Positions 1-8,097 of a stretch of 64,000 nt of DNA are shown piece after piece; the first letter of the stretch is position 1, and each line of letters opens with the position of its first letter. This DNA comes from Paenibacillus wynnii. GTDB lineage: Bacteria > Bacillota > Bacilli > Paenibacillales > Paenibacillaceae. A program made the translations under genes and the position numbers. The notes under the pieces are model-generated. The model had not been told where the DNA came from and searched no databases. It worked only from the letters and a program-made list of their open reading frames with translations. The stretch spans positions 26,181-90,180 of the forward strand of contig NZ_JAUSTK010000019.1 in the NCBI RefSeq assembly GCF_030812855.1, in the 5' to 3' direction.

Positions 1-2
1 CC

Positions 3-584
3 ATTCGTAAATATGATCCATCTGTTAAAATCAGTAAGGAAGAGATGACCGAAATACTTACGGAAGCTACACTCGCCCCTTCATCGGTGAACATGCAGCC
101 GTGGCGTTTTATTGTTATTGAAAGTGCGGAAGGAAAGTCGAAGCTGGCTCCATTAGCCAAGTTCAATCAGGTTCAGGTAGAGACGTCCTCTGCGGTCATT
201 GCTGTATTTGGAGATTTGAACAACTTCGATTATGCTGAAGAAATCTATGGCGCTGCTGTTGAACGTGGATTAATGCCTGCTGATGTGAAGGAAAGACAGC
301 TTACCGCATTGGCTGGTCATTTCTCAACATTACCTGCCGATGTGAATAAAGATACCGTTCTGATTGATGCCGGCCTCGTTTCTATGCAGCTTATGCTGGC
401 AGCCCGTGCTCACGGCTATGACACCAACCCGATTGGCGGATATGAAAAGGACCGGATCGCTGAAGCTTACGGCTTGGACAAGGAACGTTACATCCCTGTA
501 ATGCTTATTTCCATCGGCAAAGCAGCGGAAGAAGGCTACGCATCTGTACGCCTTCCAATTGACAAGATCACTGATTGGAAATAA
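3..584 (+). CDS. Nitroreductase family protein (5' end outside window)
   Basis: The reading frame is open from the left edge of the window, so the gene begins upstream; 193 residues are visible. The first visible residues (I-R-K-Y-D) and the following APSSVNMQPW segment match the FMN-binding start of NfsA/YdgI-type nitroreductases. A central G-Y-D-T-N-P-I-G-G segment and a C-terminal region ending in D-W-K also fit. Such enzymes reduce nitro or quinone compounds with NAD(P)H; the substrate here cannot be told. It sits 18 bp upstream of a small monooxygenase and probably shares its transcript. Confidence 0.85.
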   Translation: MRKYDPSVKISKEEMTEILTEATLAPSSVNMQPWRFIVIESAEGKSKLAPLAKFNQVQVETSSAVIAVFGDLNNFDYAEEIYGAAVERGLMPADVKERQLTALAGHFSTLPADVNKDTVLIDAGLVSMQLMLAARAHGYDTNPIGGYEKDRIAEAYGLDKERYIPVMLISIGKAAEEGYASVRLPIDKITDWK

Positions 585-602
585 GAGGAGGTTGAAGAAA
601 TA

Positions 603-893
603 ATGATCATTATCCATGCTGTTTTTCATGTGCTTCCAGAGCGTCAGGCTCAATTTCTGGAGGAAATTAAACCATTGATTGCTGCTTCGGTGGCTGAAGA
701 AGGCAATCAATCCTATGAATTGTACAGACATACAGAGCATGAGAATGACTTTATTATGGTGGAGACCTGGCGTGATTCAGAGGCTGTCTCCGAACATAAT
801 GCAAGTGCACACTTTACAGCGTTTGCGGCAAAAGCGGGAACCTTCCTGGCTGCACCGTTAGATGTTAAGGTCTATAGCGGCAATCTAGTATAA
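603..893 (+). CDS. Putative quinol monooxygenase, ABM domain
   Basis: This 96-residue protein is a single antibiotic-biosynthesis-monooxygenase (ABM) ferredoxin-like fold. It shows the family pattern of an N-terminal beta strand (IIIHAVFHVLP), a helix around E-I-K-P-L-I, then SYELYRH, an E-T-W-R strand and a final H-F-T-A-F helix. YgiN-like members oxidise quinols without a cofactor. An AGGAGG ribosome binding site lies just after the nitroreductase stop, so the two genes form a likely redox operon ended by the hairpin at 921. The physiological substrate is unknown. Confidence 0.8.
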   Translation: MIIIHAVFHVLPERQAQFLEEIKPLIAASVAEEGNQSYELYRHTEHENDFIMVETWRDSEAVSEHNASAHFTAFAAKAGTFLAAPLDVKVYSGNLV

Positions 894-920
894 TTAACAA
901 CTTCAATGAACTTAAATAAC

Positions 921-956
921 AAGCGCTCAGGCATCTAATTGCCTGAGCGCTTTGTT
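921..956 (+). terminator. Rho-independent terminator
   Basis: A 12-bp perfect stem (AAGCGCTCAGGC with GCCTGAGCGCTT) has an 8-nt loop and is followed by a T-rich run. It closes the nitroreductase/monooxygenase unit. Confidence 0.9.
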
Positions 957-1071
957 ATTTACTAGTGGGAAACTCACACGTTTACACATCCAAACTTTAG
1001 GGTATCTATAGCTGTTCATCGGCATTCCTCAAGGCCGTTGCCTATTTAAACGCTGCCACACGGAATTATAC

Positions 1072-1102
1072 TTGAACGGCCATTACAATCCTCATGTATA
1101 AT
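1072..1102 (+). promoter_or_regulatory. Possible sigma-A promoter
   Basis: A consensus -10 TATAAT at 1097 has a TTGAAC at 1072. The 19-bp spacing is longer than ideal. The gene starting at 1137 follows. Confidence 0.4.
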
Positions 1103-1136
1103 TAACACAACTACAATATTATAGATGGAGCTTATG

Positions 1137-1532
1137 ATGATAATAACAATTACCGGGCGCGGATTAAGAAAAGACGAGGTCCTCTTCACTTCACCCTACG
1201 GGGAGGGCAAAGGCATATGGTGCGGAGCAGCAATTTCGCTGGGCCATAACTATGAGGTAGAGTTCGAGATTAATCAGCTTTTAATGAGATGGATTGATAT
1301 ATTGCCGGCAGCAGCTGAATACAGTCTGACGCTGGATAAGGATCATGTTACTTTTACCGGCAGGCTGGAGAACATTGAGGAGGACGGATCGGCATTTCTT
1401 CAGGTAGGTGACAGCTTAATTATGTTCGAGTGTCTGGGTGAACCTATGGCTCTTGGTAGTTTTGTAGAGGTTAAGACGGCTGAGCTCCGGATATATGATA
1501 TGATAATAGTCGATTCAGAAGTAAAGCTATAA
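1137..1532 (+). CDS. Hypothetical protein
   Basis: I do not recognise this 131-residue protein. It is acidic and rich in predicted beta strands, and it has no signal peptide or membrane segment. Starts at 1125, 1134 and 1137 are all in frame; 1137 is preferred because the only GGAG lies at 1127-1130, six bases before it. The stop is 12 bp before the ArsR gene, which suggests co-transcription with that regulator and perhaps with the SulP transporter. Confidence 0.6.
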   Translation: MIITITGRGLRKDEVLFTSPYGEGKGIWCGAAISLGHNYEVEFEINQLLMRWIDILPAAAEYSLTLDKDHVTFTGRLENIEEDGSAFLQVGDSLIMFECLGEPMALGSFVEVKTAELRIYDMIIVDSEVKL

Positions 1533-1544
1533 GGAGCTCAAGTC

Positions 1545-1871
1545 ATGAACAGCGATATTCAGCAATTTAAGACCGAATTTTTCAAGGCGTTGGCGCATCC
1601 AATGCGTATTCGTATATTGGAACTGCTAAGCGAAGGTGAGAAGAATGTAAATGAACTTCAGGCTATTTTAGGATCTGAGGGCTCTGCTGTATCTCAGCAA
1701 CTGGCTGTGCTGCGGGCCAAAAATGTGGTAGCCAGCGTCAAGGATGGAACCTCAGTCATCTATTCCCTTCGAGATCCCTTAATTAAGGACCTTTTGGCCG
1801 TAACTAAGCAAATATTCGATAATCATCTTGTGAATACTATTTCCTTGCTGGAAGGCATACGTAGCGAGTGA
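1545..1871 (+). CDS. ArsR/SmtB-family winged-helix regulator
   Basis: The 108-residue protein has the ArsR fold. An F-K-A-L-A-H-P-M-R-I-R-I-L helix comes first, then a helix-turn-helix around N-E-L-Q-A-I-L through S-A-V-S-Q-Q-L-A-V-L-R, and then a beta hairpin. There are no cysteines, so the classical arsenic or cadmium thiol sites are absent; ligand sensing, if any, is of another kind. An AAGGAG ribosome binding site precedes ATG. The gene is directly upstream of a SulP transporter, with a dyad operator-like site between them, so transporter control is the likely role. Confidence 0.88.
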   Translation: MNSDIQQFKTEFFKALAHPMRIRILELLSEGEKNVNELQAILGSEGSAVSQQLAVLRAKNVVASVKDGTSVIYSLRDPLIKDLLAVTKQIFDNHLVNTISLLEGIRSE

Positions 1872-1941
1872 AATTTGGATATATTAAGCCTTATTTGGAC
1901 GTTGACAATAGCGTCGTGCAGGAGTAATGTTTACATTATAT

Positions 1942-1962
1942 TCAAATAATCAGATATTTAGA
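1942..1962. promoter_or_regulatory. ArsR-like dyad operator upstream of sulP
   Basis: TCAAATA-n6-TATTTAGA is an imperfect A+T-rich inverted repeat, 18 bp before the SulP start. Its form resembles known ArsR/SmtB boxes. A TTGACA lies at 1902 and a TTTACA at 1931, but no strong matching -10 is evident. Confidence 0.45.
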
Positions 1963-1979
1963 GAAAAGAAGGTTAGATC

Positions 1980-3758
1980 ATGACAGGCTGGGGCCGTTTT
2001 CAAGGCTATACTCTTTCTTCTTTACGTAAGGATATGATATCAGGGACAATCGTCGGTGTTATTGCCATCCCGTTAGGGATGGCATTTGCTATTGCTTCAG
2101 GCGTGAAGCCGGAGTACGGAATTTATACAACCATTGTTGCGGGTATTCTAATTTCACTGTTCGGTGGATCCAAATTTCAAATTGGCGGACCTACAGGTGC
2201 ATTTATCCCCATTTTATTCGCTATAGGAATGCAGTATGGATATGAGAACCTGCTGATTGCAGGAATGATGGCAGGAGTGTTTCTGGTCATCATGGGATTC
2301 TTGAAGCTTGGAGTTCTGATCAAGTTTATCCCCAAGCCGCTGACGATAGGCTTTACCGCAGGCATTGCCGTTATCATATTCAGCGGACAAATTGCGAATT
2401 TCTTGGGTCTGCGTGATATGACGCGGCACGAGAAATTCGTGGATAATATGAGGGAGATTGGTCTCCATATCTCCACAATTAACGTCTATAGCATTCTGAC
2501 GGCTGCAATTTGCCTCATTGTTGTGATGCTGACCATTCGATTTGCGCCAAGGGTGCCGGGATCCCTAATCGGTCTTTTAATCGCTACGGTACTTGCAGCA
2601 CTGTTCTTCAGCGGCAAGGTGACTACCATCGGTTCTGCATATGGAGCTATTCCTAATACGCTTCCGAGTTTTCACTTTCCAGTGATCACATGGGACCGCA
2701 TCGTTTCTCTGATCCGCCCTGCATTCCTAATCGCCATGCTGGGTGCGATTGAATCGCTGTTGTCGGCCGTCGTGGCAGACGGCATGACCGGAGAACGTCA
2801 TAACAGTAACCATGAGCTAATCGGTCAGGGGGTCGCCAATATTATCGCTCCGCTGTTCGGCGGGATTCCGGCAACCGGGGCTATTGCCAGAACAGCTACC
2901 AATATTAAGAACGGGGCAACCTCACCTATATCGGGGGTAATTCACGGAGTCGTTGTGTTTCTTATTCTTCTGCTGTTTGCTCCGTATGCTTCAGCTATAC
3001 CGCTCGCTGCTATGGCACCTATCCTAATGGTTGTCGCCTGGAATATGAGCGAGCGTAGGGAGTTCCTTCATCTGCTAAAGACCAAAACCGGTGATTCATT
3101 GGTTCTGCTCATCACTTTTCTATTGACGGTGTTTGCTGACCTGACACTTGCGGTTGAGGTGGGACTTGTTCTTGCCGTAATTCTTTTTGTAAAACGGATG
3201 GGCGAGGTTCACTTGGTCTCCAAGGTACTTCCTGATCCGTCTTCAGTTAAGGTAGCAGCGCACATGGTTACAGATAATCATGACTGCCCGCAGATTGGGA
3301 TTTACAATGTAGAGGGACCGCTATTTTTCGGGGCTGCTTATAAATTCGACGATACGATGCCCGGTTCAGGTCCGGATGAATCTACTGTTATTTTATTGCG
3401 CATGGCAAAGGTCCCATTCATGGACACCACCGGAGAGGCTAATTTGGCTGGACTGGTGAAGCAGCTGCAGGCCAACGGGGGAAAACTGATGATATCGAGT
3501 ATTCAACCGCAACCGCTCAGTCTGCTGAGAAAGACGGGATTGTATGAAAGCATCGGTGCAGAACATTTCTACGAGCATACCGGTGAAGCTATCAATGATG
3601 CGCTGCGCGTTGTCGATAAGAGTAAATGTGCAGGCTGCAGACATTCTGCCTTCAGAGAATGTAGCGCCCTCTCAGGTATGGATGAAGTATTAAGCCAACG
3701 TTCCTTCAAAGGACGCGCAAAGGCCGGGGTAATGCCTGAGCTCCGCGGCGGAATTTAA
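1980..3758 (+). CDS. SulP-family inorganic anion transporter with STAS domain
   Basis: The 592-residue protein begins with a Sulfate_transp core of about 10-12 membrane segments (residues about 15-400), including IGGPTGAF and G-G-I-P-A-T-G-A-I-A-R motifs. A cytoplasmic STAS domain follows (about 425-545), with the D-T-T-G loop motif. Such proteins carry sulfate, bicarbonate or related anions; the substrate cannot be fixed from sequence. An unusual cysteine-rich tail follows STAS (C-x2-C-x7-C around residue 555). The ArsR gene just upstream and the dyad between them suggest regulated expression. Confidence 0.9.
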   Translation: MTGWGRFQGYTLSSLRKDMISGTIVGVIAIPLGMAFAIASGVKPEYGIYTTIVAGILISLFGGSKFQIGGPTGAFIPILFAIGMQYGYENLLIAGMMAGVFLVIMGFLKLGVLIKFIPKPLTIGFTAGIAVIIFSGQIANFLGLRDMTRHEKFVDNMREIGLHISTINVYSILTAAICLIVVMLTIRFAPRVPGSLIGLLIATVLAALFFSGKVTTIGSAYGAIPNTLPSFHFPVITWDRIVSLIRPAFLIAMLGAIESLLSAVVADGMTGERHNSNHELIGQGVANIIAPLFGGIPATGAIARTATNIKNGATSPISGVIHGVVVFLILLLFAPYASAIPLAAMAPILMVVAWNMSERREFLHLLKTKTGDSLVLLITFLLTVFADLTLAVEVGLVLAVILFVKRMGEVHLVSKVLPDPSSVKVAAHMVTDNHDCPQIGIYNVEGPLFFGAAYKFDDTMPGSGPDESTVILLRMAKVPFMDTTGEANLAGLVKQLQANGGKLMISSIQPQPLSLLRKTGLYESIGAEHFYEHTGEAINDALRVVDKSKCAGCRHSAFRECSALSGMDEVLSQRSFKGRAKAGVMPELRGGI

Positions 3759-3768
3759 GAAATCAAAT

Positions 3769-3802
3769 GAAGCCCGGGCACTCCCAGTGTCCGGGCTTTT
3801 AT
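3769..3802 (+). terminator. Rho-independent terminator of sulP
   Basis: The inverted repeat AAGCCCGGGCACT / AGTGTCCGGGCTT has a 3-nt loop and is followed by T residues. Confidence 0.9.
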
Positions 3803-3884
3803 AATTCATATAGACGTCTGCTCTGCCTATTTGTACAATTGTAGCTAATACATGTAACTTTGTTGCGGAGGAGAACTTAAACCG

Positions 3885-4556
3885 ATGAAGGAATTAAATT
3901 ATCCAAAAGTATTTATGCTTTTGGCCGCTCTGTCGTTGGCAACACTTGCCGTGTATCGTGTAATCTCGTTGCGTACTGATACGTATTATGCTTTTCTGAT
4001 CTGGAATTTGTTTCTAGCGTGGATTCCTTTTATGTTCTCGATGACTGTTTACCAATTGGACAAATGGAAAAGAGGAGGGTTTCTCCTGCTTCCTCTTTGT
4101 GCGGCATGGTTGTTGTTTTTTCCGAACGCCCCGTACATCATGACCGATCTCTTGCATCTAACGATAAGGAACAAGAGGTACATAGTCGAGGGCGAAGTAC
4201 TAAGCCGCTATTGGTATGACCTTACCATGCTGTTGTTATTTACCTGGAGTGCTTGGATGACTGGTTTCTTCTCGTTATATCAAATTCAGTCTGTCATTTA
4301 CCGCAAAACCAGCTTGCTCTTATCCTGGGTATTTGTTCTGGCAGCCTGCGCTCTGGGCGGCTATGGCGTTCTGCTTGGCAGGGTATACCGTCTTAATAGC
4401 TGGGATATACTAACGGATCGGCATCAGCTCTACAAGCTTATGGTCGACAGTCTAAATCGGCAGTCTGTATTTTTCAGCCTGTTCATCACTTTTGTTCTGC
4501 TTGTTATTTACGCTACGCTCTATAGTTTTCTAAATGCGCGCGGGAAGAAAAGCTAG
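3885..4556 (+). CDS. DUF1361 domain membrane protein
   Basis: The 223-residue protein has about six or seven hydrophobic segments and the signature F-F-P-N-A-P-Y-I-M-T-D-L-L-H-L, which identifies DUF1361. The function of the family is not established. A GGAGGAG ribosome binding site precedes the ATG. The gene overlaps the convergent alkyltransferase-like gene by 4 bp at their stops. Confidence 0.85.
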   Translation: MKELNYPKVFMLLAALSLATLAVYRVISLRTDTYYAFLIWNLFLAWIPFMFSMTVYQLDKWKRGGFLLLPLCAAWLLFFPNAPYIMTDLLHLTIRNKRYIVEGEVLSRYWYDLTMLLLFTWSAWMTGFFSLYQIQSVIYRKTSLLLSWVFVLAACALGGYGVLLGRVYRLNSWDILTDRHQLYKLMVDSLNRQSVFFSLFITFVLLVIYATLYSFLNARGKKS

Positions 4557-4870
4557 TCTGTCAGATCGGGGAAGAATTGGAATCTCGTAAGGTCAATCGC
4601 GTGTTTCTCATCAAAAATAACGCCCTCTCCCAGGAGCTGAAGCTTCTGCATGGAGTTGGACTCGTCTTCAGTGAGGGAGATCATCCCCTTAGCGTTAACC
4701 ACTCGGTGCCACGGCAAATTATACTTACGGCTCATAGAGTGAAGGATTCGAACGACCTGTCGTGCTCCGCGCGGACTGCCTGCAGCGAAGGCGATGCTTC
4801 CATAGGTCATAACTTTTCCTTCTGGAATAGATTGAATAATGCGGATAACTTTTTCCGTGAACGGTGTCAT
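4553..4870 (-). CDS. MGMT-family alkyltransferase-like (ATL) protein
   Basis: The 105-residue protein has the DNA-binding C-terminal domain of O6-alkylguanine-DNA alkyltransferases (G-K-V-M-T-Y-G start, R-G-A-R-Q-V helix). The catalytic motif reads P-W-H-R-V instead of P-C-H-R-V, so it lacks the alkyl-acceptor cysteine. Proteins of this type bind O6-alkylguanine and hand the lesion to nucleotide excision repair rather than repairing it directly. The start at 4870 is chosen because AAAGGAG lies 8 bp before it; the frame stays open upstream but without homology. Confidence 0.9.
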   Translation of the reverse strand: MTPFTEKVIRIIQSIPEGKVMTYGSIAFAAGSPRGARQVVRILHSMSRKYNLPWHRVVNAKGMISLTEDESNSMQKLQLLGEGVIFDEKHAIDLTRFQFFPDLTD

Positions 4871-4999
4871 TGCGAGAACTCCTTTACCTAGTAGTAGTAA
4901 CCCAATTATAACAGAGTGGACAGAGGCCGCAGGTTGCGGCTTCTTTTTTTTGAAATATAAGAAAGTATATGTTTTCAGCACACTTTGCTTATATTTCTA

Positions 5000-5086
5000 C
5001 GAGAAACGGATACCTGAAAGCGATACGGAGTATCGCTGCTTCGGAAGCATAGGCTCCCATTAAGGACGGCAAAGCCGTTTCTTCTT
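5000..5086. repeat. Structured hairpin block with AGAAACGG / CCGTTTCT arms
   Basis: Outer arms AGAAACGG (5002) and CCGTTTCTTCTTG enclose two tight hairpins (AGCGATAC/GTATCGCT and GCTT/AAGC) and a small ACGGC/GCCGT stem. The same outer arms recur at 39908-39953. The block lies between the divergent ATL gene and ger operon. Confidence 0.5.
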
Positions 5087-5163
5087 GAGATAACAAAGAT
5101 GCATAGGAGTGAACGTCTGTGGGGATAATTTAACAAATTCTATTGCGGCGGGAGTGAGACCCT

Positions 5164-6705
5164 ATGTCTGTGCAAGAAACGGACAATAATCAAGAAAAGT
5201 CTTCTTCAAGTAAGACATTATCGTCTCTATCGCTTAGTGCCTCATTGGATGAGAATCTAGCCTTATTTCGCAGAATATTTGCCGATGATGGAACGCTCAG
5301 AACAAGAATGATTAACAATGCGTACAGTAAGGAAATTCGTTGTGGCTTGATCTATATTGACGGTATGGCAGACCGGAATCTTATTCAGGAAGCTATTATA
5401 AGGCCGCTTATGAGCTTTGACTTCGGTGATATTGAGGACTTGCCTGCTGAAGGGCTTATAGATAAAATACAGACCCAGATTGTAAATATTAGTGAAGTAA
5501 CACTTTTTAAGCAGCCGGATGATTTAGTTAGTGCCATTATAGCTGGGTTTTCAGTCTTATTCGTAGATGGAAGTTCCGAAGGTCTAAGTCTTAATGTACA
5601 GGGCTGGGAGACTCGTGCCATTTCAGAGCCCTCCACAGAAAAAGGGGTCAGGGCACCTCGTGAGGGTTTTACAGAGTCTTTGCCCGTTAATTTGTCACTC
5701 ATTAGGAGAAGAATTCAGAGTTCCGACTTAAAAATTATTTTTACGGAGATAGGCACACGTTCCAAAACACAGACATGCCTAGTATATCTGGAAAATCTGG
5801 CTTCACCAGATATTCTACAGGAGCTGCAAAAGCGGCTTGAACAAGTTAAAGTGGATCATATTGCGGATTCGGGTTATCTTGCGGAGTTACTCAGAGATGA
5901 GCCATATTCGCCATTTGAAATGATTGGGAGCACGGAACGCCCGGATTCTGTGGTCGGTAAAATGATGGAGGGTAGAATAGCTTTGCTGGTAGAAGGCAGC
6001 CCATTCGCACTAACACTACCGTTTTTATTTGTAGAGAATTTTCAGACAAGTGAGGATTATTATTTTAATTTTTATTTTGCTTCAGCTAACCGAATGCTAA
6101 GGGTAATGGGGGCTTTTCTGTCCATTAGTATCCCTGCCCTGTATTTAGCATTGGTATCCTTTAGTCAGGAAATGCTGCCTACCATGTTGCTGCTCAGTAT
6201 TGCCAATGCGAGAAAGGCGGTCCCCTTCCCCACCATTGTCGAGGCGATACTAATGCTAACTGTATTTGAGATCCTGCGCGAAGCAGGGGCCCGAATACCA
6301 GCCGCTATTGGGCAGGCCGTAAGCATCGTGGGGGCGCTGGTGCTTGGACAGGCTGCGGTAGATGCCCGCATCGTCAGCGCCCCCATGGTTATTGTTGTTG
6401 GCGTAACAGGCATAACATCACTGCTTAACCCTCGACTTACGGGGCCGTTGTTGGTGATCAGATTGTTTTTGTTGCTATCCGCTTTCTTGATGGGTTTATA
6501 TGGATATTTTTTGGGTTTGCTCGCTATAGTTATTCACTTAATGAGCCTTCGTTCCTTTGGAGTTTCATACATGCTCAAAGTGGGCTCTATCAAACCTCAA
6601 GATATTAAGGATTCCGTGTTCAGAGCCCCGTGGTGGCATCTGTATCTTCATCCGGTAATTGTCGGGGCACGCAATCGAAAGAGAAAGCCTGGGAACAGGC
6701 CATGA
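5164..6705 (+). CDS. GerA-family spore germination protein, A subunit
   Basis: The 513-residue protein has a hydrophilic N-terminal region (to about residue 285) and then a cluster of membrane segments containing P-F-P-T-I-V-E-A and the G-Q-A-A-V-D-A-R-I-V-S-A motif, both typical of GerAA/GerKA. A subunits form the nutrient-receptor complex in the spore inner membrane with the B and C subunits. The gene starts a four-gene operon, and its stop overlaps the C-subunit start (ATGA). Expression in the forespore under sigma-G is expected for the family; I could not identify a convincing sigma-G promoter. Confidence 0.95.
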   Translation: MSVQETDNNQEKSSSSKTLSSLSLSASLDENLALFRRIFADDGTLRTRMINNAYSKEIRCGLIYIDGMADRNLIQEAIIRPLMSFDFGDIEDLPAEGLIDKIQTQIVNISEVTLFKQPDDLVSAIIAGFSVLFVDGSSEGLSLNVQGWETRAISEPSTEKGVRAPREGFTESLPVNLSLIRRRIQSSDLKIIFTEIGTRSKTQTCLVYLENLASPDILQELQKRLEQVKVDHIADSGYLAELLRDEPYSPFEMIGSTERPDSVVGKMMEGRIALLVEGSPFALTLPFLFVENFQTSEDYYFNFYFASANRMLRVMGAFLSISIPALYLALVSFSQEMLPTMLLLSIANARKAVPFPTIVEAILMLTVFEILREAGARIPAAIGQAVSIVGALVLGQAAVDARIVSAPMVIVVGVTGITSLLNPRLTGPLLVIRLFLLLSAFLMGLYGYFLGLLAIVIHLMSLRSFGVSYMLKVGSIKPQDIKDSVFRAPWWHLYLHPVIVGARNRKRKPGNRP

Positions 6706-7862
6706 CTCAAGTGAAGAGATTGTTGTCCGCAATACTTTCTGTGTTGATTCTTCTCAGCATCTCGGGCTGCTGGAATTACACGGAGGTCGAGGAAATATCA
6801 ATTGTAGCCGGTGTAGCCATCGATAAGGAACAATCCAGTGGCAAAATATTGTTGACCGCTGAGACGATTGATACCTCAGGGGGGGGAGGGGGTGGTGATA
6901 ATCAGGCCAGCTCCACCATTAGCTCTCTTGCGGGGGATACGATGTTTGATATTGTCCGGAGTATGATCACTATGACAGGAAACAAGCTGTTCTGGAGCCA
7001 TGCCAAGATTATTATTATTAGTGAAGAGGTGGCCAAGGAGGGGGTATTAAGAGTTATTGATTGGTACAGCAGAGATACGGAGACCCGTTCAGATGTACAT
7101 ATGTTTATTACCAAAGAGAAGAGAGCCAGGGATATTCTAAACTTGAACAAAACAAAGAATACGATTCTGTCTTTTGAGCTTGATGAAATGATGCAACATG
7201 AGAAGTATGTGAGTACAGCTCCTGTTTCAGACATTTGGGATTTTTTTGACAAGCTGGAATCTCCGGGACAGCATTCTATAGCGCCGCTAGTCTATATCAA
7301 TGAGAGAGATAATAGAAAAACGGAGCGAATCAGCGGGTGTGCTATTTTTGAAAAAGATAAAATGGTTGGAACACTCATCGGGGAAGAAACTAAATATATG
7401 CTTTTCGTCAACAATAAGATCAAAGGGGGGATACTGCCGGTTAATGATAAGAAAGGAAAACCTGCTTACTCCCTTGAGATTTTCTCTAATAAAACAAAAA
7501 TAAAGCCAGTATGGGTTAACGGAAAACTGAAAATACAGATCAGCACTGAAACGAAAACCGGGTTGGATGAAGTGATGACACCGAATGGATTCCCTGATTT
7601 TGAAAAGAAGAAAGAGATTGAGGAGCTTGCAGAGCAGCAGATGCAGAATAACATGCTTGCCGTAATTCATAAAGTTCAGAAGAAATATAAGTCAGATATT
7701 TTTGGATTTGGAGCGAATGTTCATATGAATATGCCGAAGAAATGGAATAATATGGAGAAAGATTGGGACAAGATCTTTCCTGAACTGCAGGTTGTGGTTG
7801 AACCTAAAGTGATTATTGAGACCAGTGCCAAAACGACAAGATCTATAAAGTCGGGTGATTAA
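6702..7862 (+). CDS. Ger(x)C-family spore germination lipoprotein, C subunit
   Basis: The 386-residue protein has a lipoprotein signal peptide ending L-S-I-S-G-C (lipobox cysteine about residue 22), followed by W-N-Y-T-E-V-E-E as in GerAC/GerKC. The start at 6702 overlaps the A-subunit stop; an open extension to 6630 would destroy the signal peptide layout. A G8-A-G5 tract (6889-6902) encodes a poly-glycine run near residues 64-69. The C-terminal half carries the usual Ger(x)C domain, ending in V-E-P-K-V-I-I-E. Confidence 0.93.
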   Translation: MTQVKRLLSAILSVLILLSISGCWNYTEVEEISIVAGVAIDKEQSSGKILLTAETIDTSGGGGGGDNQASSTISSLAGDTMFDIVRSMITMTGNKLFWSHAKIIIISEEVAKEGVLRVIDWYSRDTETRSDVHMFITKEKRARDILNLNKTKNTILSFELDEMMQHEKYVSTAPVSDIWDFFDKLESPGQHSIAPLVYINERDNRKTERISGCAIFEKDKMVGTLIGEETKYMLFVNNKIKGGILPVNDKKGKPAYSLEIFSNKTKIKPVWVNGKLKIQISTETKTGLDEVMTPNGFPDFEKKKEIEELAEQQMQNNMLAVIHKVQKKYKSDIFGFGANVHMNMPKKWNNMEKDWDKIFPELQVVVEPKVIIETSAKTTRSIKSGD

Positions 7863-7864
7863 AT

Positions 7865-8068
7865 ATGAGCATTTTGATTGTACTTCTATATGTGGGTATC
7901 GTGTGGATTGATCCCTATGGATTGCTGAAGCAGGGTTTGAAACGTGATTTTTATGTAACCTCTGCGTTATGTCTATTATCTTTCTCGATAGCAGTTGCCT
8001 TGGCCATGGATTGGCAGATTCCCAGCCCTTCACCGTGGATTGTACAATGGGTGGGGAAAATTTTCTAG
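7865..8068 (+). CDS. Small two-helix membrane protein, probable Ger D subunit
   Basis: The 67-residue protein has two hydrophobic segments (residues about 2-20 and 30-48). It starts 2 bp after the C-subunit stop. Small two-helix D proteins encoded within or next to gerA-type operons are known to modulate receptor function. The assignment rests on position, size and topology, not on a sequence motif. Confidence 0.7.
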   Translation: MSILIVLLYVGIVWIDPYGLLKQGLKRDFYVTSALCLLSFSIAVALAMDWQIPSPSPWIVQWVGKIF

Positions 8069-8097
8069 AAAATAGAGGTTTGAACGGGGGTTAAAGT

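Noticed and set aside
3885..4556. Signal peptidase or transporter role for the DUF1361 protein
   Set aside because: Only topology supports it; no catalytic or transport motif is visible.
5087..5163. Sigma-G promoter of the ger operon
   Set aside because: Expected from biology, but no pair of -35 and -10 elements with the right spacing was convincing.
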